Under the pieces are notes generated by a model. The model had not been told where the DNA came from and did no database searches. It saw only the letters and a list, made by a program, of their open reading frames with translations. Positions 33,817 to 40,232 of a stretch of 49,887 nt of DNA are shown here, one piece after another. The stretch is from positions 1 to 49,887 of the IMG/VR virus record IMGVR_UViG_3300025164_000141, one strand, 5' to 3'. Position 1 is the stretch's first letter. Every line of letters starts with the position of its first letter. The DNA is from a virus. The translations under genes were made by a program, and so were the position numbers.

Positions 33817-35283
33817 CTAGCCCTGGGGCGACTTTGAGACGGCAACCCTCGAGCGACGTCGGTTCCACGAGTGGACCGGCTTCATCTTCGTAGTTGCCTT
33901 CACGTATCCGAACCGAGCTATCAGCAAGTACCATGTGGCCTTCAGGAGGTGATTAGGCTGATCGGACGGTGGAACTTCCTTAGGAACCTTCTCCAGGCCC
34001 TGCTTAGTGATGTGTCCAGTAACAGAGCCGACACTGGGTCGCTTGTAGTGCCTGACTTCGTAGGCAAACTCAGCCACAGCGGGATTGACAAGGAGGTGAG
34101 GTGGGTGCAAGAATCCACCGTCCTCACCACGTTTGAAGTAAAGAAACGACTGAAGTCGTCGTATTCCTTCAATTTGCTCTACTTTCTGGGACCAGAGATT
34201 AACTCCGGCGTACTTGAGCCACCGTTTCTTCGAATCGGGAGCCATGACATCGATGGCCCCTCCAGCAACATGGCTCCACCACTCTCGGGTCTCAGTCTCC
34301 GAGATAACCTCTTCGTCAGTAGCACCCCGCATGTAAACAGCATCAATGAGGTAAGCAAACTGCTTAGCATCCACCTCATCGACTATCTCTCCGGGGTCGT
34401 GGAACTGATAGGCCCCCACAGCATAGGGATTAGTCCCTCCTGAGGGATCGACTGCCAGGTAAACGGGGAGGTTTCCGTCAAACTTAGCACGATCGTCGAC
34501 ATGGACGGACTCACGAAACTGGGTAAAGACCAGATTAGTAGCTGGGGCGGGTACAGCCCCACACCGCTCTTCGAACATGAAGGGGACCTTCGAATAAGCA
34601 GCTTCCAGCCGCTTAATCTCAGGGTCCTCACGACCCCCTGGAAAAACCGCCTCATTCGACCAAGACGGAAGCGAATAGCTTGCACCACCTTCTGCATTTA
34701 GCCCCTGCCAATCATCGAATAACTCAGGATACCATCCGGCACTCCCTTCAAAAGTACCGGACGCCACGAGCCATCCTCGCTTCTCAGCGAGACGACCAAG
34801 AGCCTTAAGGAAGACATCGTACGAGAGTTGGGCAGCCTCGACAAGTACAATACCATCTGGGGCTCTGGCAGCAATCTTTCGTACATCGTCAGCTGTCTTA
34901 GTTTCAATGACCTGCCCGGTCTTAGTACGGACGAAAGCCTTCCCATACTTAGGAAGGCTGATGTCGGTCCTGGCGCTGGCAATTGCTCCTAGCGATCCGA
35001 GCCACTCACTGACATACTCCAGTTCAGGCCGTGCTAGGTCGTAATCGGCAGCAATGATCCAAAAGAGCTTCCCCCACAACGAACGTGTTAGGAGCTCACT
35101 GGCTGTGTAGAAGCTCTTTCCGGCTCGCTCACCACCTGCAACGAGCTTACGTCGGGCTCGGGAAGAGAGTGCCCTCTGTTGGTGGGCATTGAGCTCGATC
35201 CCGCAGGAAGCAAGGACCTTATGCTGCTGGGCAACTGTCGGTCCGAACCGTATTTCGTCAAGTCCAAAATCAGGAGTACCCAC
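33817..35283 (-). CDS. terL: terminase large subunit
   Basis: This 488-residue packaging motor has an N-terminal ATPase and a C-terminal nuclease. Walker A is AGGERAGKS (Gly50-Ser57, Lys56). IIAADYDLARPELEYV follows, and DGIVLVEAAQLS is the Walker B with the catalytic Glu. WLVASGTFEGSAGW holds the coupling motif (SGTFEG). The nuclease has YLAVDPSGG as its first Asp, with later acidic residues around YLIDAVYM and IDVMAPDSKKRW. The only possible start upstream of Walker A is GTG at 35283. This makes the first 65 residues, including the P-loop, overlap the end of the terS frame. Confidence 0.92.
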   Translation of the reverse strand: MGTPDFGLDEIRFGPTVAQQHKVLASCGIELNAHQQRALSSRARRKLVAGGERAGKSFYTASELLTRSLWGKLFWIIAADYDLARPELEYVSEWLGSLGAIASARTDISLPKYGKAFVRTKTGQVIETKTADDVRKIAARAPDGIVLVEAAQLSYDVFLKALGRLAEKRGWLVASGTFEGSAGWYPELFDDWQGLNAEGGASYSLPSWSNEAVFPGGREDPEIKRLEAAYSKVPFMFEERCGAVPAPATNLVFTQFRESVHVDDRAKFDGNLPVYLAVDPSGGTNPYAVGAYQFHDPGEIVDEVDAKQFAYLIDAVYMRGATDEEVISETETREWWSHVAGGAIDVMAPDSKKRWLKYAGVNLWSQKVEQIEGIRRLQSFLYFKRGEDGGFLHPPHLLVNPAVAEFAYEVRHYKRPSVGSVTGHITKQGLEKVPKEVPPSDQPNHLLKATWYLLIARFGYVKATTKMKPVHSWNRRRSRVAVSKSPQG

Positions 35284-35771
35284 GGGTCGTCCCTATCTAG
35301 GGCAGCAGAGATGCCCAGAGGATCAGCCTCCTGCCCCACTTGGGCGATCAGCTTCCTGTACTCGGCAATCAACTTTAAGGGTATGCCCCGCGTGCGCCGG
35401 CCACCTTCGTCCTCCTGCACTTCCACAGCCCCCTCACCGGGAGGGGCCAATGAGACTGACTGGTGGCTCAGGGTCGATGGCGCGGCCCCTAGCGGGGCAG
35501 AGGGGGGGAAGATACGTTCCTCGAGGAGTTCAACAAGGGCATTAAGGCGACGAATCCTCTCTCCCCTGCGGGCTACACCATGCGCCCGCAACTCGATCTC
35601 TTCCCGTTCCCTAAGGTCGGAGATCTCTGAGGCATACTGTTGCCTCATACTAATGAGTTCCGATTCCTGAAACGGATTGAGGCCGGCATCCTGGAGTCGA
35701 AAGTTGACGGCTCGCGTGGTGTAGCCCTGGGAGAGCAACTGAATAGCGAGGTCCTTCCGTTCCTCGGCCAT
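35088..35771 (-). CDS. terS: terminase small subunit-like protein
   Basis: The 227-residue protein starts at ATG 35771 (35786 is an alternative). The N-terminus, DLAIQLLSQGYTTRAVNFRLQDAGLNPFQES, reads as a helix-turn-helix for pac-site recognition. ASEISDLREREEIELRAHG ... RIRRLNALVELLEERIF is a coiled coil for ring assembly. The Pro-rich middle and IPLKLIAEYRKLIAQVGQEADPLG are followed by a 65-residue tail encoded across the start of terL. As first gene of the late arm next to terL, the role is well supported by position; sequence similarity alone is modest. The tail has a low-complexity, Ser/Pro/Glu-rich look and may be dispensable. Confidence 0.7.
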   Translation of the reverse strand: MAEERKDLAIQLLSQGYTTRAVNFRLQDAGLNPFQESELISMRQQYASEISDLREREEIELRAHGVARRGERIRRLNALVELLEERIFPPSAPLGAAPSTLSHQSVSLAPPGEGAVEVQEDEGGRRTRGIPLKLIAEYRKLIAQVGQEADPLGISAALDRDDPWVLLILDLTKYGSDRQLPSSIRSLLPAGSSSMPTNRGHSLPEPDVSSLQVVSEPERASTQPVSS

Positions 35772-35830
35772 GCCAGAAGTATACATGTCGGAAGTATGTA
35801 AGTCCTGCAGGGGTTCAAACCAAATCTATG

Positions 35831-35958
35831 AATAATTGAGATCTTTTATTTATGTCATGGCAAAATAGAGCTATATACAGACTAGAACCTAGAATTCATC
35901 ATTCATTTCCCATGGTAGCCCCATTTTTCAATGTAATAAATAAAAGATCTCAATTATT
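35831..35958. repeat. 23-bp perfect inverted repeat with 82-base spacer
   Basis: The left arm (35831-35853) begins AATAATTGAGATC and runs on into TTTTATTTAT. The right arm (35936-35958) is its exact reverse complement, ending AAAAGATCTCAATTATT. The arms contain AGATCT and flank an 82-base AT-rich spacer. Identity over 23 bases is far beyond chance. Possible roles are paired binding sites for a regulator, an origin element, or terminal repeats of a lost element; no transposase is nearby. Confidence 0.9.
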
Positions 35959-35970
35959 GTTAGTTGATAC

Positions 35971-36000
35971 TTGATTTTACAAACTTGAATGTGGTATACT
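35971..36000 (+). promoter_or_regulatory. rightward sigma70-type promoter of the early arm
   Basis: TTGATT (35971-35976) and TATACT (35995-36000) are separated by 18 bases. TGG precedes the -10, giving an extended -10 (TGnTATACT). It is 45 bases upstream of the first early gene, which starts at 36045, and sits just outside the right arm of the inverted repeat (35936-35958), so a protein bound there could control it. Confidence 0.6.
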
Positions 36001-36044
36001 TGGGGAAACCTGGAAAGAGGCCTACTGGCTAAGGGAGCGTGAGC

Positions 36045-36590
36045 ATGGACCCAAACGAAGGGGACGAGCCGGAACTCCTAGCGGAGCGAGGGCCCGGGGC
36101 GAGGGTAACGGATGAAAGCAAGATCCGAGGGATGATGCAGGGGGTGTACGACGACGTAGTAACAATGCTCCAGCAGGGGTTCTCCCCACAAGAGGTCTCG
36201 GAGGAGGCTGGCTGGTCTATCGGAACCATCTATAAGATCCAGCGGGCGGAGGGGATACATGGACGTCATCTTGCGGCAATAGAGCATGTGGATCAGGATG
36301 CATTCCTTCAGGACTACCGAGGTGGGATGCGGGTGGTCGAGGTCATGACGAAGTATAATCTACACTCCCTAGCATTCTATAAGCTCCTGACCATCCTGGG
36401 AGAGCCTACCCGGCGCAGGGATCCACTGAATCTAGAGGCCCGCAAGAGGCAGCTTGATGAGGCCATAGCCATGTATGAGCAGGGGTTCCTCATCTACGAG
36501 ATCGAATCGGAGACCGGTGTTGCCCAACCTACGCTCCACAAGGAGCTCCACGCAAGGGGTATACCCTTAAGGAGGCCCCGTGACCGGTGA
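36045..36590 (+). CDS. protein with three helix-turn-helix-like units, probable regulator
   Basis: This 181-residue protein is the first gene of the early arm. It contains three similar helix-turn-helix-type units: GFSPQEVSEEAGWSIGTIYK (about residues 47-66), GGMRVVEVMTKYNLHSLAFYK (about 92-112) and GFLIYEIESETGVAQPTLHK (about 146-165), each ending in a recognition-helix pattern. The acidic N-terminus (NEGDEPELLAER) lies outside them. It may bind the neighbouring inverted repeat. ATG 36045 sits behind AAGGGAG; a GTG at 36039 is an alternative. Three tandem units could recognise a long site, but the target is unknown. Confidence 0.65.
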   Translation: MDPNEGDEPELLAERGPGARVTDESKIRGMMQGVYDDVVTMLQQGFSPQEVSEEAGWSIGTIYKIQRAEGIHGRHLAAIEHVDQDAFLQDYRGGMRVVEVMTKYNLHSLAFYKLLTILGEPTRRRDPLNLEARKRQLDEAIAMYEQGFLIYEIESETGVAQPTLHKELHARGIPLRRPRDR

Positions 36591-36831
36591 TACAGAGGTC
36601 AAACGAAGGTACGTCATTGCTGGGAGCTACCAACAGTTCCGGGATCTAGTTAAGCAGAGGGGCTGGCCTGAGGGGGTAACGCGCTACGTTTCCGACGAAG
36701 AAGGGCTTAGAGGACGCTTTGCAGCCACCTTATATCTGTATGGGACGTGGAAGAGACAGAAGTGGTTTACGGCCGAGGTGGAGAGGTACCTGCGAGGGGG
36801 AGGTTGGGAGATAGTAGAATGCGAGGACTAA
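36580..36831 (+). CDS. hypothetical early protein
   Basis: This 83-residue protein starts with GTG at 36580, overlapping the upstream stop by 11 bases. It is rich in Arg, Lys and aromatic residues: YVIAGSYQQFRDLVKQRGWPEG is a strand-helix with a basic face, then TRYVSDEEGLRG and a compact strand region (ATLYLYGTWKRQKWFTAEVERYLR). The alternating pattern fits a small alpha-beta domain that could bind nucleic acid. No Cys motif, membrane segment or known family was seen. Confidence 0.55.
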   Translation: MTGDTEVKRRYVIAGSYQQFRDLVKQRGWPEGVTRYVSDEEGLRGRFAATLYLYGTWKRQKWFTAEVERYLRGGGWEIVECED

Positions 36832-36989
36832 GGGTCGTGGCAGATGTAGTGTACTGGGCCGTGATCGTCTTCCTAGTTGGGAGGTACTATTTGGCGGATC
36901 CGATGGATGTTAATCGAGATGGGGCTGTGAACGTACTTGACGTGCAAATGGTTGTCAATCGAGTTCTAGAGGGAGAAGGAGGGGAGTAG
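36819..36989 (+). CDS. 56-residue membrane-anchored dockerin-like calcium-loop protein
   Basis: The ATG at 36819 overlaps the upstream stop by 13 bases, and GGGAG lies 9 bases ahead. Residues 5-26 form a hydrophobic segment (VVADVVYWAVIVFLVGRYYLA) that is a signal anchor. Residues 30-41 are a textbook dockerin calcium loop with the D-x-N-x-D-G-x-x-N-x-x-D pattern (Asp30, Asn32, Asp34, Asn38, Asp41), followed by the helix VQMVVNRVLEG. Dockerins dock on cohesins in secreted enzyme complexes; only one of the usual two repeats is present. A role at the host membrane in early infection is possible but inferred. Confidence 0.65.
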   Translation: MRGLRVVADVVYWAVIVFLVGRYYLADPMDVNRDGAVNVLDVQMVVNRVLEGEGGE

Positions 36990-36993
36990 GAAC

Positions 36994-37278
36994 ATGAGCA
37001 GGCGATATAAGTATGAGCCGATTCACAACCAGGCCTACTGGAACGGGCGATGGATTGAGTCGGGAATCGTTCGTGGTCATGAGGTGGATACCGTCTATCT
37101 AGCCTTTGGGGACGAGCCGGGTAAGGAGAAGCTCCGGGTCCTGCTTGCATGGGATGAGGTGGCAACCTTAGTGTGGGCTCTGGGCGGCGCTCTTTATTCT
37201 GCGATGATGGACCTACCTAAGGGTGCGGACGTTAATCCCCGGCTGAAAGACTTCGGTCATGAGGAGTGGGGGCCATGA
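36994..37278 (+). CDS. hypothetical early protein
   Basis: This 94-residue protein starts at ATG 36994, four bases after the preceding stop. It is strand-rich at the start (YKYEPIHNQAYWNGRWIESGIVRG), followed by acidic loops (AFGDEPGKEKLRVLLAWDEV) and a hydrophobic helix (ATLVWALGGALYSAMMDLP) that may be buried or loosely membrane-associated. It is coupled to the next gene by ATGA. I recognise no family. It belongs to the first cluster of the early arm and could act on the host cell. Confidence 0.55.
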   Translation: MSRRYKYEPIHNQAYWNGRWIESGIVRGHEVDTVYLAFGDEPGKEKLRVLLAWDEVATLVWALGGALYSAMMDLPKGADVNPRLKDFGHEEWGP

Positions 37279-37622
37279 AGTGTCCGTATACGCGTGCACA
37301 GCTGCTAGAGAGGGATAACAAGGACTTTGGGGAGGGGCACCTAGAGGCGGTTAGGGGAATCTGGACCGAGACCGGGTGGTGGTGGGGGCAGGGAGTACTC
37401 CACGACCAGATGGCGGCGGAGCTGGGTGGGGTGAAGATCCTGGCTCGCTTTCGAAAGCAGTATGGGTGGGCTGCGAGAGTGGAGTTCGAGCCCGGTGCAG
37501 GGGTAGGGTTGGGGCTAACTATGCTCATGCAAGGGACGGGGATTACGGGGGAGGACCGGGTGGATGTGGAGTGGCCCGGGGGTAGAGGGCTCTCGATAGG
37601 TGAGGTGCTGAGTCGCTTTTGA
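37275..37622 (+). CDS. hypothetical early protein before the foreign island
   Basis: This 115-residue protein starts at ATG 37275, overlapping the upstream stop (ATGA). The helix YTRAQLLERDNKDFGEGHLEAVRG leads to strands and aromatic residues (GIWTETGWWWGQGVLHDQMA) and then a Gly-rich region (GAGVGLGLTMLMQGTGITGED). It has no Cys pair, signal or membrane segment. It is the last normal-composition gene before the AT-rich island, and a terminator-like hairpin follows its stop immediately, so the island was probably added just past an operon end. Confidence 0.55.
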   Translation: MKCPYTRAQLLERDNKDFGEGHLEAVRGIWTETGWWWGQGVLHDQMAAELGGVKILARFRKQYGWAARVEFEPGAGVGLGLTMLMQGTGITGEDRVDVEWPGGRGLSIGEVLSRF

Positions 37623-37675
37623 CGCTTTTCGGTCGGAGGACAAGCGTTTGTTTGTTCTTTCTTTTCTTGTTTGGT
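37622..37675 (+). terminator. probable intrinsic terminator before the island
   Basis: Arms ACGCTT (37622-37627) and AAGCGT (37642-37647) form a 6-bp stem with a 14-base loop, followed by a T-rich run over 37647-37675. This follows directly on the stop at 37622 and should end the first early transcript. Confidence 0.45.
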
Positions 37676-37712
37676 TCGGGGGTTGCTGTTTGGCGTTTGG
37701 CAATAGGGATTG

Positions 37713-38040
37713 CAATTGGTACACACCACCACAACAAATCATGCACCACCATGCACCACCATTGGCACCACAATATTTATTGCCAAGGTACGGACGGTTG
37801 ACAAATCACCAATTGACATGGCAGCCATCCCATCATGTGCCCCATGAAACACACATGAAATGTTAATGTACCATCCCCACCAATTGGTGTATAATGATGT
37901 TGCACATTAACAATTGGTGGTGATGGTGATATCAACACCCATCACCAAATCCAAATCACCACCATACATACATGGGTGGCACATCATGACCAAATTGACA
38001 ATTGGTGAATTGGTTGAATTGGGGGTGGACCCCACAATTG
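37713..38040. repeat. cluster of six CAATTG palindromes, four extended to CAATTGGT
   Basis: CAATTG occurs at 37713, 37810, 37881, 37911, 37999 and 38035 within 330 bases; a hexamer is expected about once per 4 kb. Four copies read CAATTGGT (37713, 37881, 37911, 37999). TATAAT (37890-37895) follows the third copy. They may be binding sites upstream of the island genes or a by-product of its skewed composition. Confidence 0.6.
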
Positions 38041-38234
38041 CTCAAAACATCATCACCAAAATGACCACCAAATCCACCAAATCCCATTACAAATATTGGG
38101 TGTACATGGATCACCAAATGGCCCAAACATTGGTGGAATTGTTTGGTGGTGATCCCAAATTCAAATTACAAAAATACATGCACATTGTCAACCACCGAAA
38201 ATTGGGGACCACACCCAACACCATTGACATTTGA
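37986..38234 (+). CDS. island-encoded small helical protein, unknown
   Basis: This 82-residue protein has an ATG at 37986 within a longer open frame from 37914. The sequence looks coded rather than random: LTIGELVELGVDPTIAQNIITKM is a clean helix-turn-helix-like opening, followed by KSHYKYWVYMDHQMAQTLVELFGG with alternating hydrophobic residues, then a basic tail (FKLQKYMHIVNHRKLG). Every Lys is AAA, as expected for the island. No strong ribosome binding site was seen. The function is unknown; a DNA-binding role would fit the helix pattern. Confidence 0.45.
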   Translation: MTKLTIGELVELGVDPTIAQNIITKMTTKSTKSHYKYWVYMDHQMAQTLVELFGGDPKFKLQKYMHIVNHRKLGTTPNTIDI

Positions 38235-38285
38235 CACCCCACCCCCACCCAACCCCATACCACCAATACACATGGCACATCCCCC

Positions 38286-38741
38286 ATGTGCATTTGGTGT
38301 TATCCCCATGAGCAACAAACATTCACCAAACCATTACCATCCATTAATGTGCCATTAATGTGCATCATGTATCATCATGTTGTCACCACCAAACCATCAT
38401 TTGTGATGGTATGTAACACCATGTCAAAATCCACCACATGCACACATGCACCACATGGCATGATGCCCATACATGGCACCAAACCATGTGATTGTGCTAT
38501 TATGGGCATCAAATGTTACCACACACACAAACCACCAATCAAAAAATACCTACCCAAATCATTCATTCGAAACATCAACACGGCTGCCCACAATGATGGT
38601 GCTCCACATGCCAAATGTGTCTGCTGCCATGTGTCATTCATCATGCCATATATGAACTATGGCACCACCACCCAGCCATCATTCCAATCACCCAAACATT
38701 GGTGCAATGATTGTGTGCCCCATGATTTCATGGCATCATAA
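38286..38741 (+). CDS. island-encoded Cys/His-rich putative zinc-binding protein
   Basis: The frame is 151 residues long, ending at 38741. The N-terminal part (CIWC near residue 2) may not be translated; an internal ATG at 38421 (MSKSTTC) gives 106 residues. The C-terminal half has KCVCC and, about 30 residues later, HWCNDC, a C-x2-C...C-x2-C zinc ribbon, preceded by PIKKYLPKSFIRN. Frequent Cys and His suggest more metal ligands. Homing-type and mobile-element nucleases often carry such ribbons, but no nuclease motif was seen, so this is a candidate only. Confidence 0.4.
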   Translation: MCIWCYPHEQQTFTKPLPSINVPLMCIMYHHVVTTKPSFVMVCNTMSKSTTCTHAPHGMMPIHGTKPCDCAIMGIKCYHTHKPPIKKYLPKSFIRNINTAAHNDGAPHAKCVCCHVSFIMPYMNYGTTTQPSFQSPKHWCNDCVPHDFMAS

Positions 38742-38770
38742 AATCCACTATAGAGAGGAGGTGATACCTA

Positions 38771-38950
38771 GTGCCCAAGATTACACTCGACATGTCCGAG
38801 AATGAGCACATGACCCTGCTGGAGGTACTAGCCAATGCCGTGGAGGAGGTAGTGCAGGAGGAGGCAGATGGCAGCGAGGAGTATACAAGCCAGGAGCTAG
38901 CCTTCCTGAAGCTAGTTCTCTCCCAGCTTCAACCAGATGCAACCTACTAA
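38771..38950 (+). CDS. small acidic protein at the start of the small-gene cluster
   Basis: A 59-residue gene starts with GTG at 38771, behind the very strong site AGAGAGGAGGTGA (38752-38764). The product is acidic and helical: MPKITLDMSENEHMTLLEVLANAVEEVVQEEADGSEEY, then a hydrophobic helix LAFLKLVLSQLQP. It marks the return to normal composition after the island. Short, negatively charged phage proteins can mimic DNA or inhibit host enzymes, but there is no direct evidence for that here. It is just below the usual 60-residue threshold. Confidence 0.55.
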   Translation: MPKITLDMSENEHMTLLEVLANAVEEVVQEEADGSEEYTSQELAFLKLVLSQLQPDATY

Positions 38951-38993
38951 CCCCACACCACCACGTCACTCAAAGAGAGGAGGTGAAGTAGCC

Positions 38994-39299
38994 ATGCACG
39001 ACAGAGCAAGGGTAAAGGCCATAGCCAGGGCGAGTGGAGTCCCGATGGACACCTATCAGGACACCCACTATTTCCCCCCTCGGTACCTGGCCAAGGACCT
39101 CTCCAATCGGAAGGTCAAAAGGTACTTGCGGTTCAAGTGGACGGAGCGGGCACTCTCCCAGCACCCCACCCTGACCGATCTCTGGCAGGGGGCGCGGGAG
39201 GAGTTTCCGGATGCCCGGCTGTTGCGGGTGCCCGGCTCGGAGGACCTCACATACGGCATAGCCATCACCTTGCCGCCATTCGAAGGAGACCCTAAGTGA
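38994..39299 (+). CDS. hypothetical basic protein
   Basis: The 101-residue protein starts at ATG 38994 behind AGAGAGGAGGTGA (38974-38986), the same leader as the previous gene. It is Arg/Lys-rich at the start (MHDRARVKAIARASGVP), with a basic middle (YLAKDLSNRKVKRYLRFKWTERAL) and a globular end (LLRVPGSEDLTYGIAITLPPF). The composition would suit DNA or RNA binding. It ends in GTGA overlap with the next gene. No family was recognised. Confidence 0.55.
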   Translation: MHDRARVKAIARASGVPMDTYQDTHYFPPRYLAKDLSNRKVKRYLRFKWTERALSQHPTLTDLWQGAREEFPDARLLRVPGSEDLTYGIAITLPPFEGDPK

Positions 39300-39568
39300 C
39301 CCACGAGGAGGCCATCAAGCAGTACGCCCAGGCCCTTCGGGACCAGCTCGACCAGGATTTCGCCGACGGCTATCCCCAAGTGCTCTTTGAGCACCTGTTC
39401 GAGGAGCTCCAAGAGAAAGCCCTGGCAGGTCCCCACCCGGAGACAGCAGACCTCGACCCACTAGAGCACCATGTTGAGGAGATTTGGGCCGAGCACGTCC
39501 GAGAGGCCCTGCTGCAAGTAATCCCCGACGTAGCCCCGTGGAAGGAGAAGGAGATCCCTGCACCATGA
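39296..39568 (+). CDS. hypothetical acidic helical protein
   Basis: The 90-residue protein starts with GTG at 39296, overlapping the previous stop by 4 bases (GTGA). It is acidic, with helices (EEAIKQYAQALRDQLDQDFADG, EHHVEEIWAEHVREALLQVI) and short loops. It is translationally coupled to both neighbours. Small acidic helical proteins of this kind are common among phage inhibitors and anti-defence factors, but no such activity is shown. No Cys motif or membrane segment is present. Confidence 0.5.
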   Translation: MTHEEAIKQYAQALRDQLDQDFADGYPQVLFEHLFEELQEKALAGPHPETADLDPLEHHVEEIWAEHVREALLQVIPDVAPWKEKEIPAP

Positions 39569-39789
39569 GCATGCGTACCGTAGTTGTTGATTTGGAAGGG
39601 ATGACCGCCAAGGTCATACGCCACGATGGGTGGGGCCGCACGGCTGATGGTCCTCAACACAAGGGCCGGACCTACCCCCTCAGCAAGGCCACCCGGGCCC
39701 AGCGCCTGCGCATGGCCTGGTGGCTTCGGCACTTTGTAGCACACAGCCGACACGGCCTGGCCTGGGTCACGGTCACGCCCCACGCATAG
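39565..39789 (+). CDS. hypothetical small basic protein
   Basis: The 74-residue protein begins with the ATG at 39565, four bases before the preceding stop ends (ATGA). A longer upstream frame has no supporting site. The N-terminus is a strand region (RTVVVDLEGMTAKVIRHDGWG), followed by a strongly basic, Trp-containing half (KATRAQRLRMAWWLRHFVAHSRHGLAWV) that could pack against nucleic acid or a membrane surface. The function is unknown. Confidence 0.5.
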   Translation: MSMRTVVVDLEGMTAKVIRHDGWGRTADGPQHKGRTYPLSKATRAQRLRMAWWLRHFVAHSRHGLAWVTVTPHA

Positions 39790-39811
39790 AGGGAAGGAGG
39801 CTCCATCCACT

Positions 39812-40030
39812 ATGGCACACGGAGGTGCTGGAGGGCCATCGTTTGCAGCTCTCCACCGGCTTGAACGCATTGAGAGGGCCATCCGGGTCCTACTGTACCA
39901 CGTGTACGAGTCCGAGGGGGAGATCGGCTACCTGGGCCTCCCCTCCGAGGAGAGTTTCAACGAGTGGCTCGCCAAGGTGGGCTTACCCGAATACCAAGGA
40001 GAGGAGGAGCAGGACGATGCCGCTGAGTGA
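39812..40030 (+). CDS. hypothetical small protein
   Basis: The 72-residue protein starts at ATG 39812 behind GGAAGGAGG. The first half is helical and basic (FAALHRLERIERAIRVLLYHVYES), the second acidic (LGLPSEESFNEWLAKVGLPEYQGEEEQDDAAE). It overlaps the next gene by 14 bases in a different frame. I recognise nothing specific; the layout resembles helix-plus-acidic-tail phage inhibitors, which is only a shape comparison. Confidence 0.5.
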   Translation: MAHGGAGGPSFAALHRLERIERAIRVLLYHVYESEGEIGYLGLPSEESFNEWLAKVGLPEYQGEEEQDDAAE

Positions 40031-40229
40031 TGAACAGGAAGCCAAGATTGCCAAGGCCCTAGAGGCCGCCAAGCAGGACTTCGAGGAGACCGTACAGAGG
40101 GAGTTTGCGCTTGCACCCACTGAGGATCCCGACCCCGTCCTGCTGGAGGTTGCCAAGTGGATCAGCAGGAACAAGGCTGCCACGTACAAGAGGCTCTGCA
40201 AGTTCCTCATGTCCCGGTACGAGGTATAG
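40017..40229 (+). CDS. hypothetical small protein
   Basis: The 70-residue protein begins at ATG 40017, behind GGAGGAGCAGGAC. It has an acidic helix (EQEAKIAKALEAAKQDFEETVQREFALAP) and a basic helical end (LLEVAKWISRNKAATYKRLCKFLMSRYEV). It could be an all-helical dimeric protein. It overlaps the previous gene by 14 bases. No homolog was recognised. Confidence 0.45.
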   Translation: MPLSDEQEAKIAKALEAAKQDFEETVQREFALAPTEDPDPVLLEVAKWISRNKAATYKRLCKFLMSRYEV

Positions 40230-40232
40230 CGC

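Larger units (their letters stand above)
35787..36044. promoter_or_regulatory. divergent intergenic control region between the two transcription arms
   Basis: These 258 bases are much more AT-rich than their neighbours and separate the leftward late arm (terS) from the rightward early arm. They hold a perfect 23-bp inverted repeat and a good rightward promoter. The leftward side contains TATATA-type boxes, but I found no convincing pair. The layout fits a phage control region, and perhaps an origin or a packaging-linked site, which cannot be proved from sequence alone. Confidence 0.7.
37650..38750. other. foreign AT-rich island avoiding AG, CT and CG dinucleotides
   Basis: About 1.1 kb with a composition unlike anything else in the window. 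By my hand count over 37741-38740 it has about 4 AG, 8 CT and 5 CG dinucleotides; independence on its own base content would predict dozens of each. It also has about 27 CATG tetranucleotides. Its codons therefore use AAA, CAA, TTG, TCA, TCC and almost no AAG, CAG, CTN or AGN. Normal gene composition resumes at about 38751. It contains two candidate genes and repeats of CAATTG. It has no recognised transposase, integrase or terminal repeats, so it may be newly acquired DNA from a distant replicon or a selfish element. The counts are manual and should be recomputed. Confidence 0.85.

Noticed and set aside
33791-33934. Extended portal N-terminus overlapping terL
   Set aside because: It overlaps terL by 118 bases without a ribosome site, and the ATG at 33790 follows terL directly.
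35831-35958. Insertion sequence bounded by the 23-bp inverted repeats
   Set aside because: The 82-base spacer cannot hold a transposase, and no target-site duplication is visible outside the arms.
37741-38740. CRISPR array or simple tandem repeat in the AT-rich island
   Set aside because: CAC/CCA/CATG words recur, but no repeat of fixed length with equal spacers and no tandem period was found.
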